Assembly: GCA_963663315.1 (NCBI GenBank) | Contig: OY760176.1 | Coordinates: 1,054,001 to 1,118,000 of the forward strand | DNA: 64,000 nt | Reading direction: 5' to 3' | Origin: G963663315 sp963663315 | Lineage (GTDB): Bacteria; Pseudomonadota; Gammaproteobacteria; Arenicellales; Poriferihabitantaceae | In this document: positions 10,601 to 18,211 of the stretch, one piece after another | Layout: each line of letters begins with the position of its first letter | Position numbering within the stretch: position 1 is the stretch's first letter | Made by a program: the position numbers and the translations under genes | The notes under the pieces: generated by a model | Seen by the model: the letters and a program-made list of their open reading frames with translations, nothing else | What the model was told of the DNA's origin: nothing | Database searches by the model: none

Positions 10601-11115
10601 CCGTCACAGCAATCAGGGACGGCGTTCTTCCAAGCGAAGACAATGTACTCCTGCCTGAAAAACAATCGCAGGTGGATTTGCATCTCCCGGCGCTGTTTCC
10701 TCATGATTATCTCGTAGATACCCACGCCCGACTTATATTTTATAAAAGAATTTCAAATTCAGAAAACCTGGAAGCTCTACAGGAACTGCAAATCGAAGCG
10801 ATTGACCGCTTTGGTCTGTTGCCGGATCAGGCTAAAAATCTGTTTGAAATTACAGCTCTTCGATTGCGTAGTGAGCAACTGGATATCAGGAAAATTGATA
10901 TCAATGAAAATGGTGGACTGATCGACTTTCATCACAATTCAGTGGTCAACCCGGCAACTATCTTCTCATTGATCCAACGCTATCCTGATCAATACAGGCT
11001 GGCCGGGCCGAATGCCATCCGACTCACTGCTGACTTGAGCGACCCCAAGAGGCGATTCGACTTTGTCGACCAGGTACTGGACAGCCTGCAACAATCCGCC
11101 ATTGAAAAAGACTGA
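7621..11115 (+). CDS. mfd: Transcription-repair coupling factor
   Basis: An SF2 translocase of about 1,164 residues that removes RNA polymerase stalled at DNA damage and recruits UvrA. The N-terminal UvrB-like region (WECLPYDVFSPHQDIISERL) is followed by the RNA-polymerase interaction domain. The motor domain follows, with Walker A GDVGFGKTE and Walker B DEEHRFGV at about residues 640 and 741, and then the helicase C lobe (STIIESGIDIP, QLRGRVGRS). The C-terminal UvrA-regulating domain is present. The frame is open from TTG 7594; GTG 7621 gives an N terminus like relatives and is preferred, but the start is uncertain. Having the CsiV-family gene nearby is typical of Pseudomonas-like genomes; here a protease gene separates them. 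Confidence 0.95.
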   Translation: MRDTLLNSSLLNPPLPEKNRNVTWSGLHGSAVGMALAEAANKYNGVLVVVVEDQHQLEILEAEIRYFHNNQSEIPVMIFPGWECLPYDVFSPHQDIISERLKLLDALPNLQRGIVLLQTTNLMQRLPPVDYVTGHSFSLEVGQKVGMNNLRNRLTNANYTSVHQVVSPGEYTVRGGLLDVFPMGSDAPFRLDFFDEELESIRWFDPETQRSTNNVSQIELLPAREFPMTEQSIALFRSSFRKQFEGDPRSQHVYSQVSLGHIPAGAEFFFPLFFEETASLFQYLRADTVFVLSAQFDDVCSAFWSEINDRHVNANHNATRKVLPPDQVWLDHNRMQSGISQYPIIKLQNSAFPGSSDNHWLATSGRNVQLPVDSRKKSPYHELLSHLSRTKNRILIVAETPGRREALDGMLRANRIVPNQVNDYQSFMSTDHNGLSMTVGSLQRGFTSDIAGIEIICESQLYGERVYQRRRRNQKYRDPESIIKSLTQLSIGDPVVHIKHGVGRYMGLQILDITDEQTEFLALEYQNSDKLYVPVISLNAISRFTGSSPEHAPLHRLGASQWEKAKTRAREKAYDVAAELLEIEAIRSTRKGNIHDINPEEMDRFASQFPFEETPDQQQVIEEVISDLKSADPMDRLVCGDVGFGKTEVALRAAFIVANCGKQIALLAPTTLLAQQHYLSFVDRFADWPINVAMLSRFNTRTQSSETLARMENGNIDIVIGTHRLLQEDIRFSDLGLLIIDEEHRFGVRQKERFKRLRSQIDILTLTATPIPRTLNITMAGMRSISIISTPPLNRMSIKTFVRQWDMGLIREAILREIRRGGQVFFLHNTVRTIESMAEELRELVPEAKIDIGHGQMPEMQMERVMQDFYHQRFNLLVCSTIIESGIDIPSANTIIINRADQFGLAQLHQLRGRVGRSHHQAFAYLLIPGRNQITRDAEKRLDAILSMEDLGAGFTLASHDLEIRGAGELLGETQSGSINEVGFSLYSEYLNLAVTAIRDGVLPSEDNVLLPEKQSQVDLHLPALFPHDYLVDTHARLIFYKRISNSENLEALQELQIEAIDRFGLLPDQAKNLFEITALRLRSEQLDIRKIDINENGGLIDFHHNSVVNPATIFSLIQRYPDQYRLAGPNAIRLTADLSDPKRRFDFVDQVLDSLQQSAIEKD

Positions 11116-11160
11116 TCCTTAAGTTCCCGTGAACCCGAATGGCTGGATCAAGACCGATTG

Positions 11161-11187
11161 ATCGTGATGATCGTGATGATCGTGAGC
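11161..11187. repeat. Short 9-bp tandem repeat (ATCGTGATG)
   Basis: Two full copies and most of a third copy of ATCGTGATG lie between the convergent ends of mfd and the autotransporter gene. The tract is just downstream of the autotransporter's distal stop (11203-11205). It looks like a simple slippage repeat. No T-tract or hairpin makes it a terminator. Confidence 0.7.
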
Positions 11188-11202
11188 GTCCTGTTCCGCC
11201 AT

Positions 11203-11319
11203 TCAGAAATTACGGTTATAGCGGAACAGCAGCGCCATGTCTTCTTCGTCGCGGGTATGCCCGGCATCGCGTGAGGTGAGTGCAGCCAGATGGGCATAGC
11301 CCCCTTTCCAGGGGACTGC
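11203..11319 (-). other. In-frame C-terminal barrel tail beyond a TGA stop
   Basis: Reading past the TGA at 11320-11322 without changing frame gives 38 more residues before the next stop (11203-11205). The segment begins AVPWKGGYAHLAALTSRD and ends LLFRYNRNF. A C-terminal phenylalanine in an amphipathic last strand is the usual end of an outer-membrane beta-barrel, so this is probably the true C terminus of the upstream autotransporter. The TGA may replace a TGG tryptophan codon, because VDLELSW followed by AVPW would be a natural barrel strand. Confidence 0.7.
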
Positions 11320-13824
11320 TCAGGACAGTTCGAGATCAACCTGGCGACCTGATGGCTCAAGTTCCAGAGTGGTCGTCTCGACTCGCACCTGCCGGTCCGG
11401 GGTTCGGCCCGAAACCCATCGAATGCCGATATCTCCGGACTCAACACGCAGTGGTTGTGCCAGCCTGACTGCCAGACGATCCCGCATCCCGCCGATATTC
11501 TCACCTACCAGACCAATCTCAAAGGCACTGGTCCGCAATGAAGACAGGTCGTGCAGCATTCCCGGATTTTGTATTTCGGCGCGGCTCAGACCGGCATGAG
11601 CGCTGACCAGCGCCTGCCAGCGGTCAGTGAGCCGACGCCGGGCAGAAATACCCATAAAACCGGTGTCCGCACCCAGCTCGCCAAATGCGCCGGCCGGCCG
11701 ACTGCCGACCAGGCGGTTTGGTTCTCTCATCCATCCGGCCAGCAAGGCAACCCCGGAAGACGCAGTACCTTGCAGCCGGTATTCAGCCAACATCCCCATG
11801 GCCTTGCTGTTGTCATTATCGCGCCGTTCGCCATATTGCGCGGCGCCATGAAACGCTGCTATACTGAATTCACTCTTGCCTGCATCTGTCGATACCCCTG
11901 CAACCGCGCCGTTGCGGGCAAACGACAGGAAGGGGTTGGCAAAGGCTGTATCATCAGTGAATGCGCCAATCAGGTCAGCCTCCGAATCTGTCCGGCCATC
12001 GGCAGCATGAAGCCCGAAATACCAGCCTGGATGATTGCGAAGCCCGACGAATAATTCGTTATTTCCTGCCCGGCGAGTCAACGAGAATGAGCCTGGTTGA
12101 TATTCAGAGACACTCGCACCCGACCCCGGGAGAGACAAGTCAGCCTGATGTTCGGCGGCAACACGGTCAAGTCGCATCCGAAACTCAAAGTCATCTTCTT
12201 TCCACGACGTTGTACCGCGTGGGTCTCTCCCCAGCGACCAGAGACGGTCTTCAAGACGGATACCGGATACAGTCGGATAGACATAAGCGGTCAATGGGCG
12301 GAAAAACGGAGCGTCAAGCTCATCAAAGGTGGCGGTTTCAAGGCCGGCAAGTCCACGTTTGAGCGCATCACCGAAAACAGGCCCCAGGGACAGGGTACTC
12401 AGGCTCTCCAGCGAAGATGGCCCGGTCAGAGAATAACCGGAAAGCATCCGATTCCCGCCAACAGGACGTGTGGCAGCGTCCAGATCAAGCAGGCCCTGAC
12501 CATATATTTCGTCATCCTTATAAATTCCCTCCTTGTTGGCCGTTTTCAGTACACGCTGGGCAATTTCATGGTTACCCAACTGCCCCCGGTAATGCTGGGC
12601 AAGCAGGGCGACCCCGCCAGTGACCAGCGGGGCGGCCAGAGAGGTACCTCTGAATTTACTGTAACAGGCTTTAAAGTTTGGAATTCCGACAGGGCAAATG
12701 ATGTTGGGAATCGGGACATTGATGTTTACACCCGGTGCAGCCAGACAGAATTCTTTGGCGATGCCGCAGCGGTTGGAGAAATAAGCAATATCGCCATTTT
12801 CATCCACTGCGACTACGGCAAGGGTATGATCCTGTAATTCGCTGATACGGGCGGCAAACCCGGGCAGTATCTCAACCGAGGAGGCAGATACAGCCGTGCC
12901 ATCTCCAAGCTTCTTGTTGTTGGCATTGCCACCCGCCCATACGTGAATAGTGCGGCTGGCAGGCAGCGTACCTGCCTGGGCAAGCGCGGGAATCATTTTG
13001 GGAAAAGCGGTGCGTATTTGCTGTTCGGTATAATCTTCAATGTTCCCTTGAAAACCAAAACTCAAATTAACGGCAGTAACCCTGGGATTCATCGTATCGA
13101 ATAAAGTGGCAAAGGTGTCGTCAGACGCGATTGGGTCAGAGCCAGTCAGTACGATTGGGCTATAGGGCCCGGAACCCGCGCCAAGAGGGATGCCGATCGA
13201 TAACAGCGTGGCATCAAACGCAACTCCATGCATAGGGACAAGATTGCCAATTATTGTAGTTTCCCGGTTTGCTACGATGGTTCCGCCTACCGCGGTCCCA
13301 TGGTCCGGTGGCCCCCCGGACACACAAATACCCTGCGTGTCACGACCTGTACACACGCTGAAATCAGGATTATAGCCCACGGCATTCTGTGATTGCGGTG
13401 ACAACCTGCCCGCCAACTCCGAGTGACGGGTGTCAATAGCGGTATCAATGATACCGACCGTTACGCCGGCGCCTGTAGCGCCACGCGCATAGGCATAGTC
13501 CGCCTTTATCTGACTTAAGCCAGGCTGGTTCTGAAACTCCTGATGGGCAGCATATTGCTGTCGGCGCATCTCTTCTTCGGTTGTAACTATCGGGGGCGGA
13601 AGCGCAGGCGAAGGCGGAAGCGAAGGCGGCGTTGGTTCGGGTTTGGATACAGGCGGGACTGCGGGTTCGGGCTGCTCGGGATTGATTCCGCCACTCCCCC
13701 CGCCTCCACAGCCAGCGCCCAGAAACGCCATGCCGCAAAGAAAAACAAGCAGCCTTGTCCACTGACCTGCGGACCTGGTTTGATCTACGACTTTCAACAA
13801 CAGATTTTCAGTCTTATCCAACAA
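11320..13824 (-). CDS. Subtilisin-like (S8) autotransporter lipoprotein, C terminus cut by in-frame TGA
   Basis: 834 residues up to the TGA. The signal peptide ends in a lipobox (LGAGC, Cys39), then a Gly/Pro-rich linker. The S8 protease domain has Asp127 (GIIDTAID), His175 (DHGTAVGG) and Ser395 (RGTSLAAP), with Asn300 (WAGGN) as the oxyanion residue, so the protease looks catalytically complete. The C-terminal part, from about residue 560, has the alternating pattern of an autotransporter beta-barrel. The frame stops at VDLELS, 38 codons short of a plausible barrel end. As written, the barrel would lack its last strand and assembly signal. This could be a recent nonsense mutation, a sequence error or readthrough. 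The protein is probably surface-exposed or secreted; its substrate is unknown. Confidence 0.85.
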   Translation of the reverse strand: MLDKTENLLLKVVDQTRSAGQWTRLLVFLCGMAFLGAGCGGGGSGGINPEQPEPAVPPVSKPEPTPPSLPPSPALPPPIVTTEEEMRRQQYAAHQEFQNQPGLSQIKADYAYARGATGAGVTVGIIDTAIDTRHSELAGRLSPQSQNAVGYNPDFSVCTGRDTQGICVSGGPPDHGTAVGGTIVANRETTIIGNLVPMHGVAFDATLLSIGIPLGAGSGPYSPIVLTGSDPIASDDTFATLFDTMNPRVTAVNLSFGFQGNIEDYTEQQIRTAFPKMIPALAQAGTLPASRTIHVWAGGNANNKKLGDGTAVSASSVEILPGFAARISELQDHTLAVVAVDENGDIAYFSNRCGIAKEFCLAAPGVNINVPIPNIICPVGIPNFKACYSKFRGTSLAAPLVTGGVALLAQHYRGQLGNHEIAQRVLKTANKEGIYKDDEIYGQGLLDLDAATRPVGGNRMLSGYSLTGPSSLESLSTLSLGPVFGDALKRGLAGLETATFDELDAPFFRPLTAYVYPTVSGIRLEDRLWSLGRDPRGTTSWKEDDFEFRMRLDRVAAEHQADLSLPGSGASVSEYQPGSFSLTRRAGNNELFVGLRNHPGWYFGLHAADGRTDSEADLIGAFTDDTAFANPFLSFARNGAVAGVSTDAGKSEFSIAAFHGAAQYGERRDNDNSKAMGMLAEYRLQGTASSGVALLAGWMREPNRLVGSRPAGAFGELGADTGFMGISARRRLTDRWQALVSAHAGLSRAEIQNPGMLHDLSSLRTSAFEIGLVGENIGGMRDRLAVRLAQPLRVESGDIGIRWVSGRTPDRQVRVETTTLELEPSGRQVDLELS

Positions 13825-13889
13825 TTATATCTCAATATTCAGTACAATATACCTGCGTAAATGCTATCAGAAAACCTGCAATTTTTCCG

Positions 13890-14579
13890 TTGATAAAATT
13901 CAATCAAAGTGCCTGTTCGTATACCCTGGGAAGCCTGTTTATACTACTGATCCTGACGGGAATCTCCCAGACTGTACAGGCCAGGGATTATGCAATTGAA
14001 GTGATTGTATTCGAACAAACCCGGGGTGATTCTGACAAGGATGCCGCTCAAGATGAAAAATGGGATTTTTCTGACAGAAAGATCTCCAGCAATCTGCAAC
14101 GTATGGTAACGCTGGAATCCAGATCCGATGACTTCCAATTCGGGACAACCCTTGACCGGCTTGATCCGGCACATCGACAGTTGATCCGGGCAGGGCATCG
14201 CATATTGCGGACTGCAAGATGGGTTCAGCCGTCCGCGGTTTATCAGCATGCGCCGTTAATCCCTTTGGGCCTGGCCAACACTTCATTGGCTTACGGGTTT
14301 GTTCGAGTCTATAAAACCTCACTCATTTATGTTGATATCGATATGCAATATTCGCCAGGGAATCCAACAGGAAATACATTGTCAACATTGTCGTCAATTT
14401 TGTCGACACCAATCACTGCCGAAGCACAGACGGACAGCAATTCCTCTCTTCCTTTTGACAACCTGCCAGAGCACTATTTCCTGTCAGAAAAAAGAAGACT
14501 GAAGTTTAAGGAAGTACATTACTTCGATCATCCAAAAGTCGGTGTGATACTGGGTATATGGCCTGTTGCCACGACCTGA
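13890..14579 (+). CDS. CsiV-family (PF10972-like) envelope protein
   Basis: About 230 residues from a TTG start. A Sec signal peptide (LFILLILTGISQTVQA) is followed by DYAIEVIVFEQ, the typical opening of the CsiV family, named for a peptidoglycan-binding protein. Further family features are the LIRAGHRILRTARWVQP segment, the YGFVRVYKTSLIYVDIDMQY strands and a C-terminal LKFKEVHYFDHPKVGVILGI. Its location near mfd supports the call. The frame is open upstream to 13755, but that extension overlaps the divergent protease gene and would bury the signal peptide, so the TTG at 13890 is preferred; no clear ribosome binding site helps the choice. The function in this organism is not established. Confidence 0.72.
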   Translation: MIKFNQSACSYTLGSLFILLILTGISQTVQARDYAIEVIVFEQTRGDSDKDAAQDEKWDFSDRKISSNLQRMVTLESRSDDFQFGTTLDRLDPAHRQLIRAGHRILRTARWVQPSAVYQHAPLIPLGLANTSLAYGFVRVYKTSLIYVDIDMQYSPGNPTGNTLSTLSSILSTPITAEAQTDSNSSLPFDNLPEHYFLSEKRRLKFKEVHYFDHPKVGVILGIWPVATT

Positions 14580-14594
14580 CAAATCTCGATCAGT

Positions 14595-15359
14595 TCAGTA
14601 ATGTTCCAGGATTTTCAAGGCATCCAGAGTCGCCCTTGACAGATTTTCAGCTATCGCTGCCATTGAAAAACCTTCGGGGTCCCGCCCGGCAGCGGCGTTC
14701 ACCACCAAGGCTATCGATCCATAGGCAATACTCAACTCCCGGGCCAGCCCCGCTTCTGGCATAGCTGTCATTCCAACAATATCTGCGCCATCGCGTTCAA
14801 GCCTGTTTATTTCTGCTGCGGTTTCAAGTCTTGGGCCCTCGGTAACTCCATATACTCCGCGATCAATACAGGGCACTCTGGCCGACTTTGCTGCATGGAT
14901 CAGTTTTCTACGAATCGAGCCGTTATACGGATGGGTGAAATCAACATGCTGAAGATTACTGTCGATAAACCCAAGACCATGCCCCGACCCGTCATAATAG
15001 GTATGTGACCTGTTGCAGGTATAGTCGATGATCTGATCCGGAATCACAATAGAGCGGGGAACGCAATGATCAGAAATACCTCCTACCGCCGCCAGAGAAA
15101 TAATTTCCCTGATCCCCAACAGCTTGAATCCATACATGTTTGCACGATAGTTGATTTTATGTGGCGGAATGCTATGGGCTTCACCATGTCTTGTCAAAAA
15201 TACAATTTTCTTCTGACGAAAATGCCCGATCAAATAGACATTTGACGGTGCCCCATAAGGGGTATTCAGTTGCTGGCGCTCACTGATAGAGAAGTCCCCG
15301 AGCTGCTGAAATCCACTGCCGCCTATCACACCAAGTTCAGGTCTGGTCAAGGGCATCAC
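14595..15359 (-). CDS. S-methyl-5'-thioinosine phosphorylase
   Basis: A 254-residue member of the MTAP/purine nucleoside phosphorylase family. GVIGGSGFQQL and RHGEAHSIPPHKINYRAN form the phosphate and nucleoside sites. The segment DIVGMTAMPEAGLAREL closely follows the pattern of the Pseudomonas methylthioinosine phosphorylase (PA3004), which acts after deamination of methylthioadenosine, rather than that of classical MTA phosphorylases. It would salvage methylthioribose 1-phosphate and hypoxanthine from polyamine synthesis by-products. It is the last gene of the minus-strand array, 22 bases after the RmlA-like gene. Substrate choice rests on motif resemblance only. Confidence 0.82.
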   Translation of the reverse strand: MMPLTRPELGVIGGSGFQQLGDFSISERQQLNTPYGAPSNVYLIGHFRQKKIVFLTRHGEAHSIPPHKINYRANMYGFKLLGIREIISLAAVGGISDHCVPRSIVIPDQIIDYTCNRSHTYYDGSGHGLGFIDSNLQHVDFTHPYNGSIRRKLIHAAKSARVPCIDRGVYGVTEGPRLETAAEINRLERDGADIVGMTAMPEAGLARELSIAYGSIALVVNAAAGRDPEGFSMAAIAENLSRATLDALKILEHY

Positions 15360-15381
15360 GGTGACTCACTTCCTGTCCATC

Positions 15382-16269
15382 TTATGGCGCCCAGGCCGCA
15401 GCTTTACTATCTGGTAATCCCGCCAGATAGTAACCATACTCATTATTCCTGAATTCATTGGCCAGTTTTTCAAGTTGTTCATCATCAATATAACCCATTC
15501 TCCAACAAACTTCCTCAGGGCAGCATATCTTGATCCCCTGGCGTTTTTGGATAGCCTCGACAAATCTGGCGGCATCCAGTAACGAATCATGGGTGTCCAT
15601 ATCCAGCCAGGTCATGTCCTGGTTGAATACCTCCACCGACAATGTACCATCATCAAGATAGGTTCGATTCAGGTCGGTTATCCCCAGTTGATTGCGTCCG
15701 GAGGTTGTCAACGACCGTACCCGCTCTGCCACGGTATCATCATAGAAAAATAAACCTGTTACAGCATATCCGGATTCTGGCTGCACCGGATTTTCTTCAA
15801 GATCACAGGCTTTGCCGTTTTTGTCAATGGTCACTACGCCATAAGGACCGGGGGCATCAACCTGACAGGCAAATATTTGTGCGCCCTTTTTGAGGGTTGC
15901 AACTTTGTGCAGGCTCTCTGACAGACCAGGTCCGTAAAAAATATTGTTCCCCAACACCGATGCGCAATGATTGTTACCGATAAATTCAGAGCCAACGATA
16001 AACGCCTCAGCCAGACCCTCGGATTTTGCCTGAACCGCATAGGACAGACTGATTCCCCATTTGCTGCCATCAGCCAGCAATCGCTGATATCCCGGCGTAT
16101 CCTGCGGAGTTGAAACAATCAGGATATCCTTTATCCCGGATAGCAGCAACGTAGACAACGGATAGTAAATCATCGGTTTGTCATAAACCGGTACAAGCTG
16201 CTTCGATACAGCAAGCGTGACTGGCCACAACCGGGAACCCGTCCCCTCCGCCAATACGATTCCTCTCAT
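15382..16269 (-). CDS. RmlA-like sugar-phosphate nucleotidylyltransferase with altered active site
   Basis: 295 residues, the full length of glucose-1-phosphate thymidylyltransferase (RmlA), and alignable throughout: KQLVPVYDKPMIYYPLSTLL, YAVTGLFFYDD, KRQGIKICCPEEVCWRMGYI. Several normally invariant active-site positions differ. LAGGSGTRL is LAEGTGSRL, LGDNIFYG is LGNNIFYG (the metal-binding Asp is Asn), EEKP is EENP (the phosphate-binding Lys is Asn), and WLDTGTHDS is WLDMDTHDS. The nucleotide-site Arg and the YDKP lysine remain. It overlaps hldD by ATGA and so belongs to the heptose operon; no rmlB, rmlC or rmlD is nearby. It may use a different sugar or nucleotide, or be inactive. TDP-glucose synthesis should not be assumed. 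Confidence 0.8.
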   Translation of the reverse strand: MRGIVLAEGTGSRLWPVTLAVSKQLVPVYDKPMIYYPLSTLLLSGIKDILIVSTPQDTPGYQRLLADGSKWGISLSYAVQAKSEGLAEAFIVGSEFIGNNHCASVLGNNIFYGPGLSESLHKVATLKKGAQIFACQVDAPGPYGVVTIDKNGKACDLEENPVQPESGYAVTGLFFYDDTVAERVRSLTTSGRNQLGITDLNRTYLDDGTLSVEVFNQDMTWLDMDTHDSLLDAARFVEAIQKRQGIKICCPEEVCWRMGYIDDEQLEKLANEFRNNEYGYYLAGLPDSKAAAWAP

Positions 16270-17249
16270 GACAGGTATTTATTTACACCATTCTCGATAT
16301 GATCGAAATCTTCTTTATATCCCACTGATCTCAATCGGGCCAGATCAGCCTCAGTATAATTTTGATACTTGCCAACGAGCGCATCGGGCATCACAATGTA
16401 ATTGATCTGGCGAGAATCAACAGCCTCCTGAAGATCAATAACCTTCTTGCCCTGTCGGTTCCTGTGGAAATTAATGACAGCAAGCGCCACCTGATTGAAA
16501 CTCTGGGCGCGTCCGGTACCCACATTGTAAATACCATTTATATCGGGGTGATTCATGAAGTACAGATTCACATTAACCACATCATCTACATAGATGAAGT
16601 CCCTGAGTTGCTCCCCGTTTTGATAGCCATCCGTTCCTGAGAACAGATTGACAACCTGTTTTTCCCTGTATTGATTATTGAAATGCCAGGCAACAGAGGC
16701 CATCCGCGCCTTATGAAATTCGCCGGGGCCGTAAACATTGAAATATCTCAGGCCAACACACTGGATTCCCAGGTTATCCGGATGGCTGCCCAGATGCCGA
16801 ATGTAGTTGTCGAACAAAAGTTTCGACCAGGCATAGGCATTCAATGCCGATTCATTTTCCCGGTTTTCTGCAAATTCTGATCCGCTTCCATAAACCGAAG
16901 CAGAGGAGGCATAGATAAACTGCGCTTTATGCTTCTGGCAAAAATGGAAAAGCGACTTTGAGTAAGTGAAGTTATTATGCAATACATATTTCCCATCGGT
17001 TGCCATGGTATCCGAGCACGCACCCAGATGAAAAACCGTAGTAATCCTGTCAAAAGCATTACCTGACTTGACGAATTCAAGAAATTCATGCTTATCCATA
17101 TAATCCCTGATCACCAGCTTCGACAGGTTGGCAACCTTTTCGGCATTGGACAGATTATCCACAACCAGTATGTCAGTGATCCCTTTCCGGTTGAGCGCCT
17201 TGACAATATTCGAGCCAATGAAACCGGCGCCACCAGTAACAACAATCAT
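16266..17249 (-). CDS. hldD: ADP-L-glycero-D-manno-heptose 6-epimerase
   Basis: A 327-residue short-chain dehydrogenase/epimerase. The NADP-binding VTGGAGFIGSNIVKALN opens the protein. SSASVYG and the YAWSK tyrosine-lysine pair provide the catalytic residues, and RYFNVYGPGEFHKARMASVA is the HldD-specific substrate segment. It converts ADP-D,D-heptose to ADP-L,D-heptose for lipopolysaccharide inner core. Four-base ATGA overlaps join it to the upstream kinase and the downstream RmlA-like gene, so the three are translationally coupled. Confidence 0.95.
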   Translation of the reverse strand: MIVVTGGAGFIGSNIVKALNRKGITDILVVDNLSNAEKVANLSKLVIRDYMDKHEFLEFVKSGNAFDRITTVFHLGACSDTMATDGKYVLHNNFTYSKSLFHFCQKHKAQFIYASSASVYGSGSEFAENRENESALNAYAWSKLLFDNYIRHLGSHPDNLGIQCVGLRYFNVYGPGEFHKARMASVAWHFNNQYREKQVVNLFSGTDGYQNGEQLRDFIYVDDVVNVNLYFMNHPDINGIYNVGTGRAQSFNQVALAVINFHRNRQGKKVIDLQEAVDSRQINYIVMPDALVGKYQNYTEADLARLRSVGYKEDFDHIENGVNKYLS

Positions 17250-18211
17250 GATTGGCAGCCTTTTCTGATCTCGGATATCAATTCCGTTCTGGTTGCCGTG
17301 GTGGTGCCGAATTTAGAAATCACAACACCGGCTGCACTATTGGCGATCTCAAGACCCACTGACTTGTCCAGGTTTGCAGCAAGTACCATCGCCATGACAC
17401 CAATTACTGTATCCCCTGCACCAGTTACATCATATACTTCCCGACTTCGCGCAGGAATGTGCAAAGGGCTTTTGTCCCGCTCGAACAATATCATGCCCTT
17501 ATCGCTCAGTGTCACCAACAAGGCTCCCAGATCACAATCATGAATTACACCGGCCGCCTTGTCGGACAGATCGTCTGTACTATTCACCTTGCCGGCAACA
17601 GATTCGAATTCTGCCAGGTTTGGAGTGATCAGAGTGGCTCCACGATATCTCGAATAATCGTTGCCTTTGGGGTCTACCAGAACCGGTTTGTTCGCCTGAC
17701 TGGTGATCGAGATCATTTCTTCGATGTCGGCGAGCCCTCCTTTGCCATAATCAGACAAAACAACAGCATCGTTGTTTTCTACATGATTTCTGAAATGCAT
17801 CAGCATATCGGCAAGCACACGCTTGCCCGGCCTGCCCTCAAAATCTGCACGCAACAGTTGTTGATTTTTCGAAACGACCCTCAACTTGACAGTGGTCTTA
17901 CTATCTGCCTCGGACTGAAAAATCGCGTTGATGCCCGATTGATTTGCAAGCTCGGTAACACTTCTTCCCGCATCGTCATTACCGATAATTCCGATAAGAG
18001 TGCAACTTCCATCCAAAGAGGTAATATTCCTTGCTACATTTCCGGCTCCACCCAGTCTCACTTCCGATTCATTGACTGTCACTATCGGCACAGGGGCCTC
18101 CGGAGAGATTCTATCGACACCCCCCATCCAATATTGGTCAAGCATGACATCACCTGCAACCAGTACTCTGGCGGTTGCCAATTGCTTTAGGTTATTTTCC
18201 ACCGATTGCAT
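17246..18211 (-). CDS. hldE: D-glycero-beta-D-manno-heptose-7-phosphate kinase (kinase domain only)
   Basis: A 321-residue ribokinase-fold (PfkB) protein matching domain I of HldE/RfaE. LVAGDVMLDQYWMGGVDRIS and RLGGAGNVARN are at the N terminus, and the catalytic DVTGAGDTVIGVMA is near residue 255. The C-terminal adenylyltransferase domain of bifunctional HldE is missing: the frame ends normally, directly into hldD. An HldC-type protein elsewhere, or another nucleotidylyltransferase, must supply the AMP-transfer step. The first 20 bases overlap the end of lapB, tying heptose synthesis to the LPS-control gene. Confidence 0.92.
   Translation of the reverse strand: MQSVENNLKQLATARVLVAGDVMLDQYWMGGVDRISPEAPVPIVTVNESEVRLGGAGNVARNITSLDGSCTLIGIIGNDDAGRSVTELANQSGINAIFQSEADSKTTVKLRVVSKNQQLLRADFEGRPGKRVLADMLMHFRNHVENNDAVVLSDYGKGGLADIEEMISITSQANKPVLVDPKGNDYSRYRGATLITPNLAEFESVAGKVNSTDDLSDKAAGVIHDCDLGALLVTLSDKGMILFERDKSPLHIPARSREVYDVTGAGDTVIGVMAMVLAANLDKSVGLEIANSAAGVVISKFGTTTATRTELISEIRKGCQS

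Noticed and set aside
11320..11322. TGA as a selenocysteine codon
   Set aside because: The position fits a barrel-strand tryptophan, no SECIS-like hairpin was noticed directly downstream, and autotransporters are not known selenoproteins.
11148..11504. A 118-codon minus-strand frame overlapping the autotransporter end
   Set aside because: It is in another frame from the autotransporter tail and includes the 9-bp repeat (TIITIITI); it has no family features.
13755..13889. Upstream extension of the CsiV-family gene
   Set aside because: It overlaps the divergent protease gene start and would place 45 residues before a good signal peptide.
14595..15359. Classical methylthioadenosine phosphorylase
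   Set aside because: The GMTAMPEAGLAREL segment and surrounding sequence fit the Pseudomonas methylthioinosine phosphorylase better; an assay would settle it.
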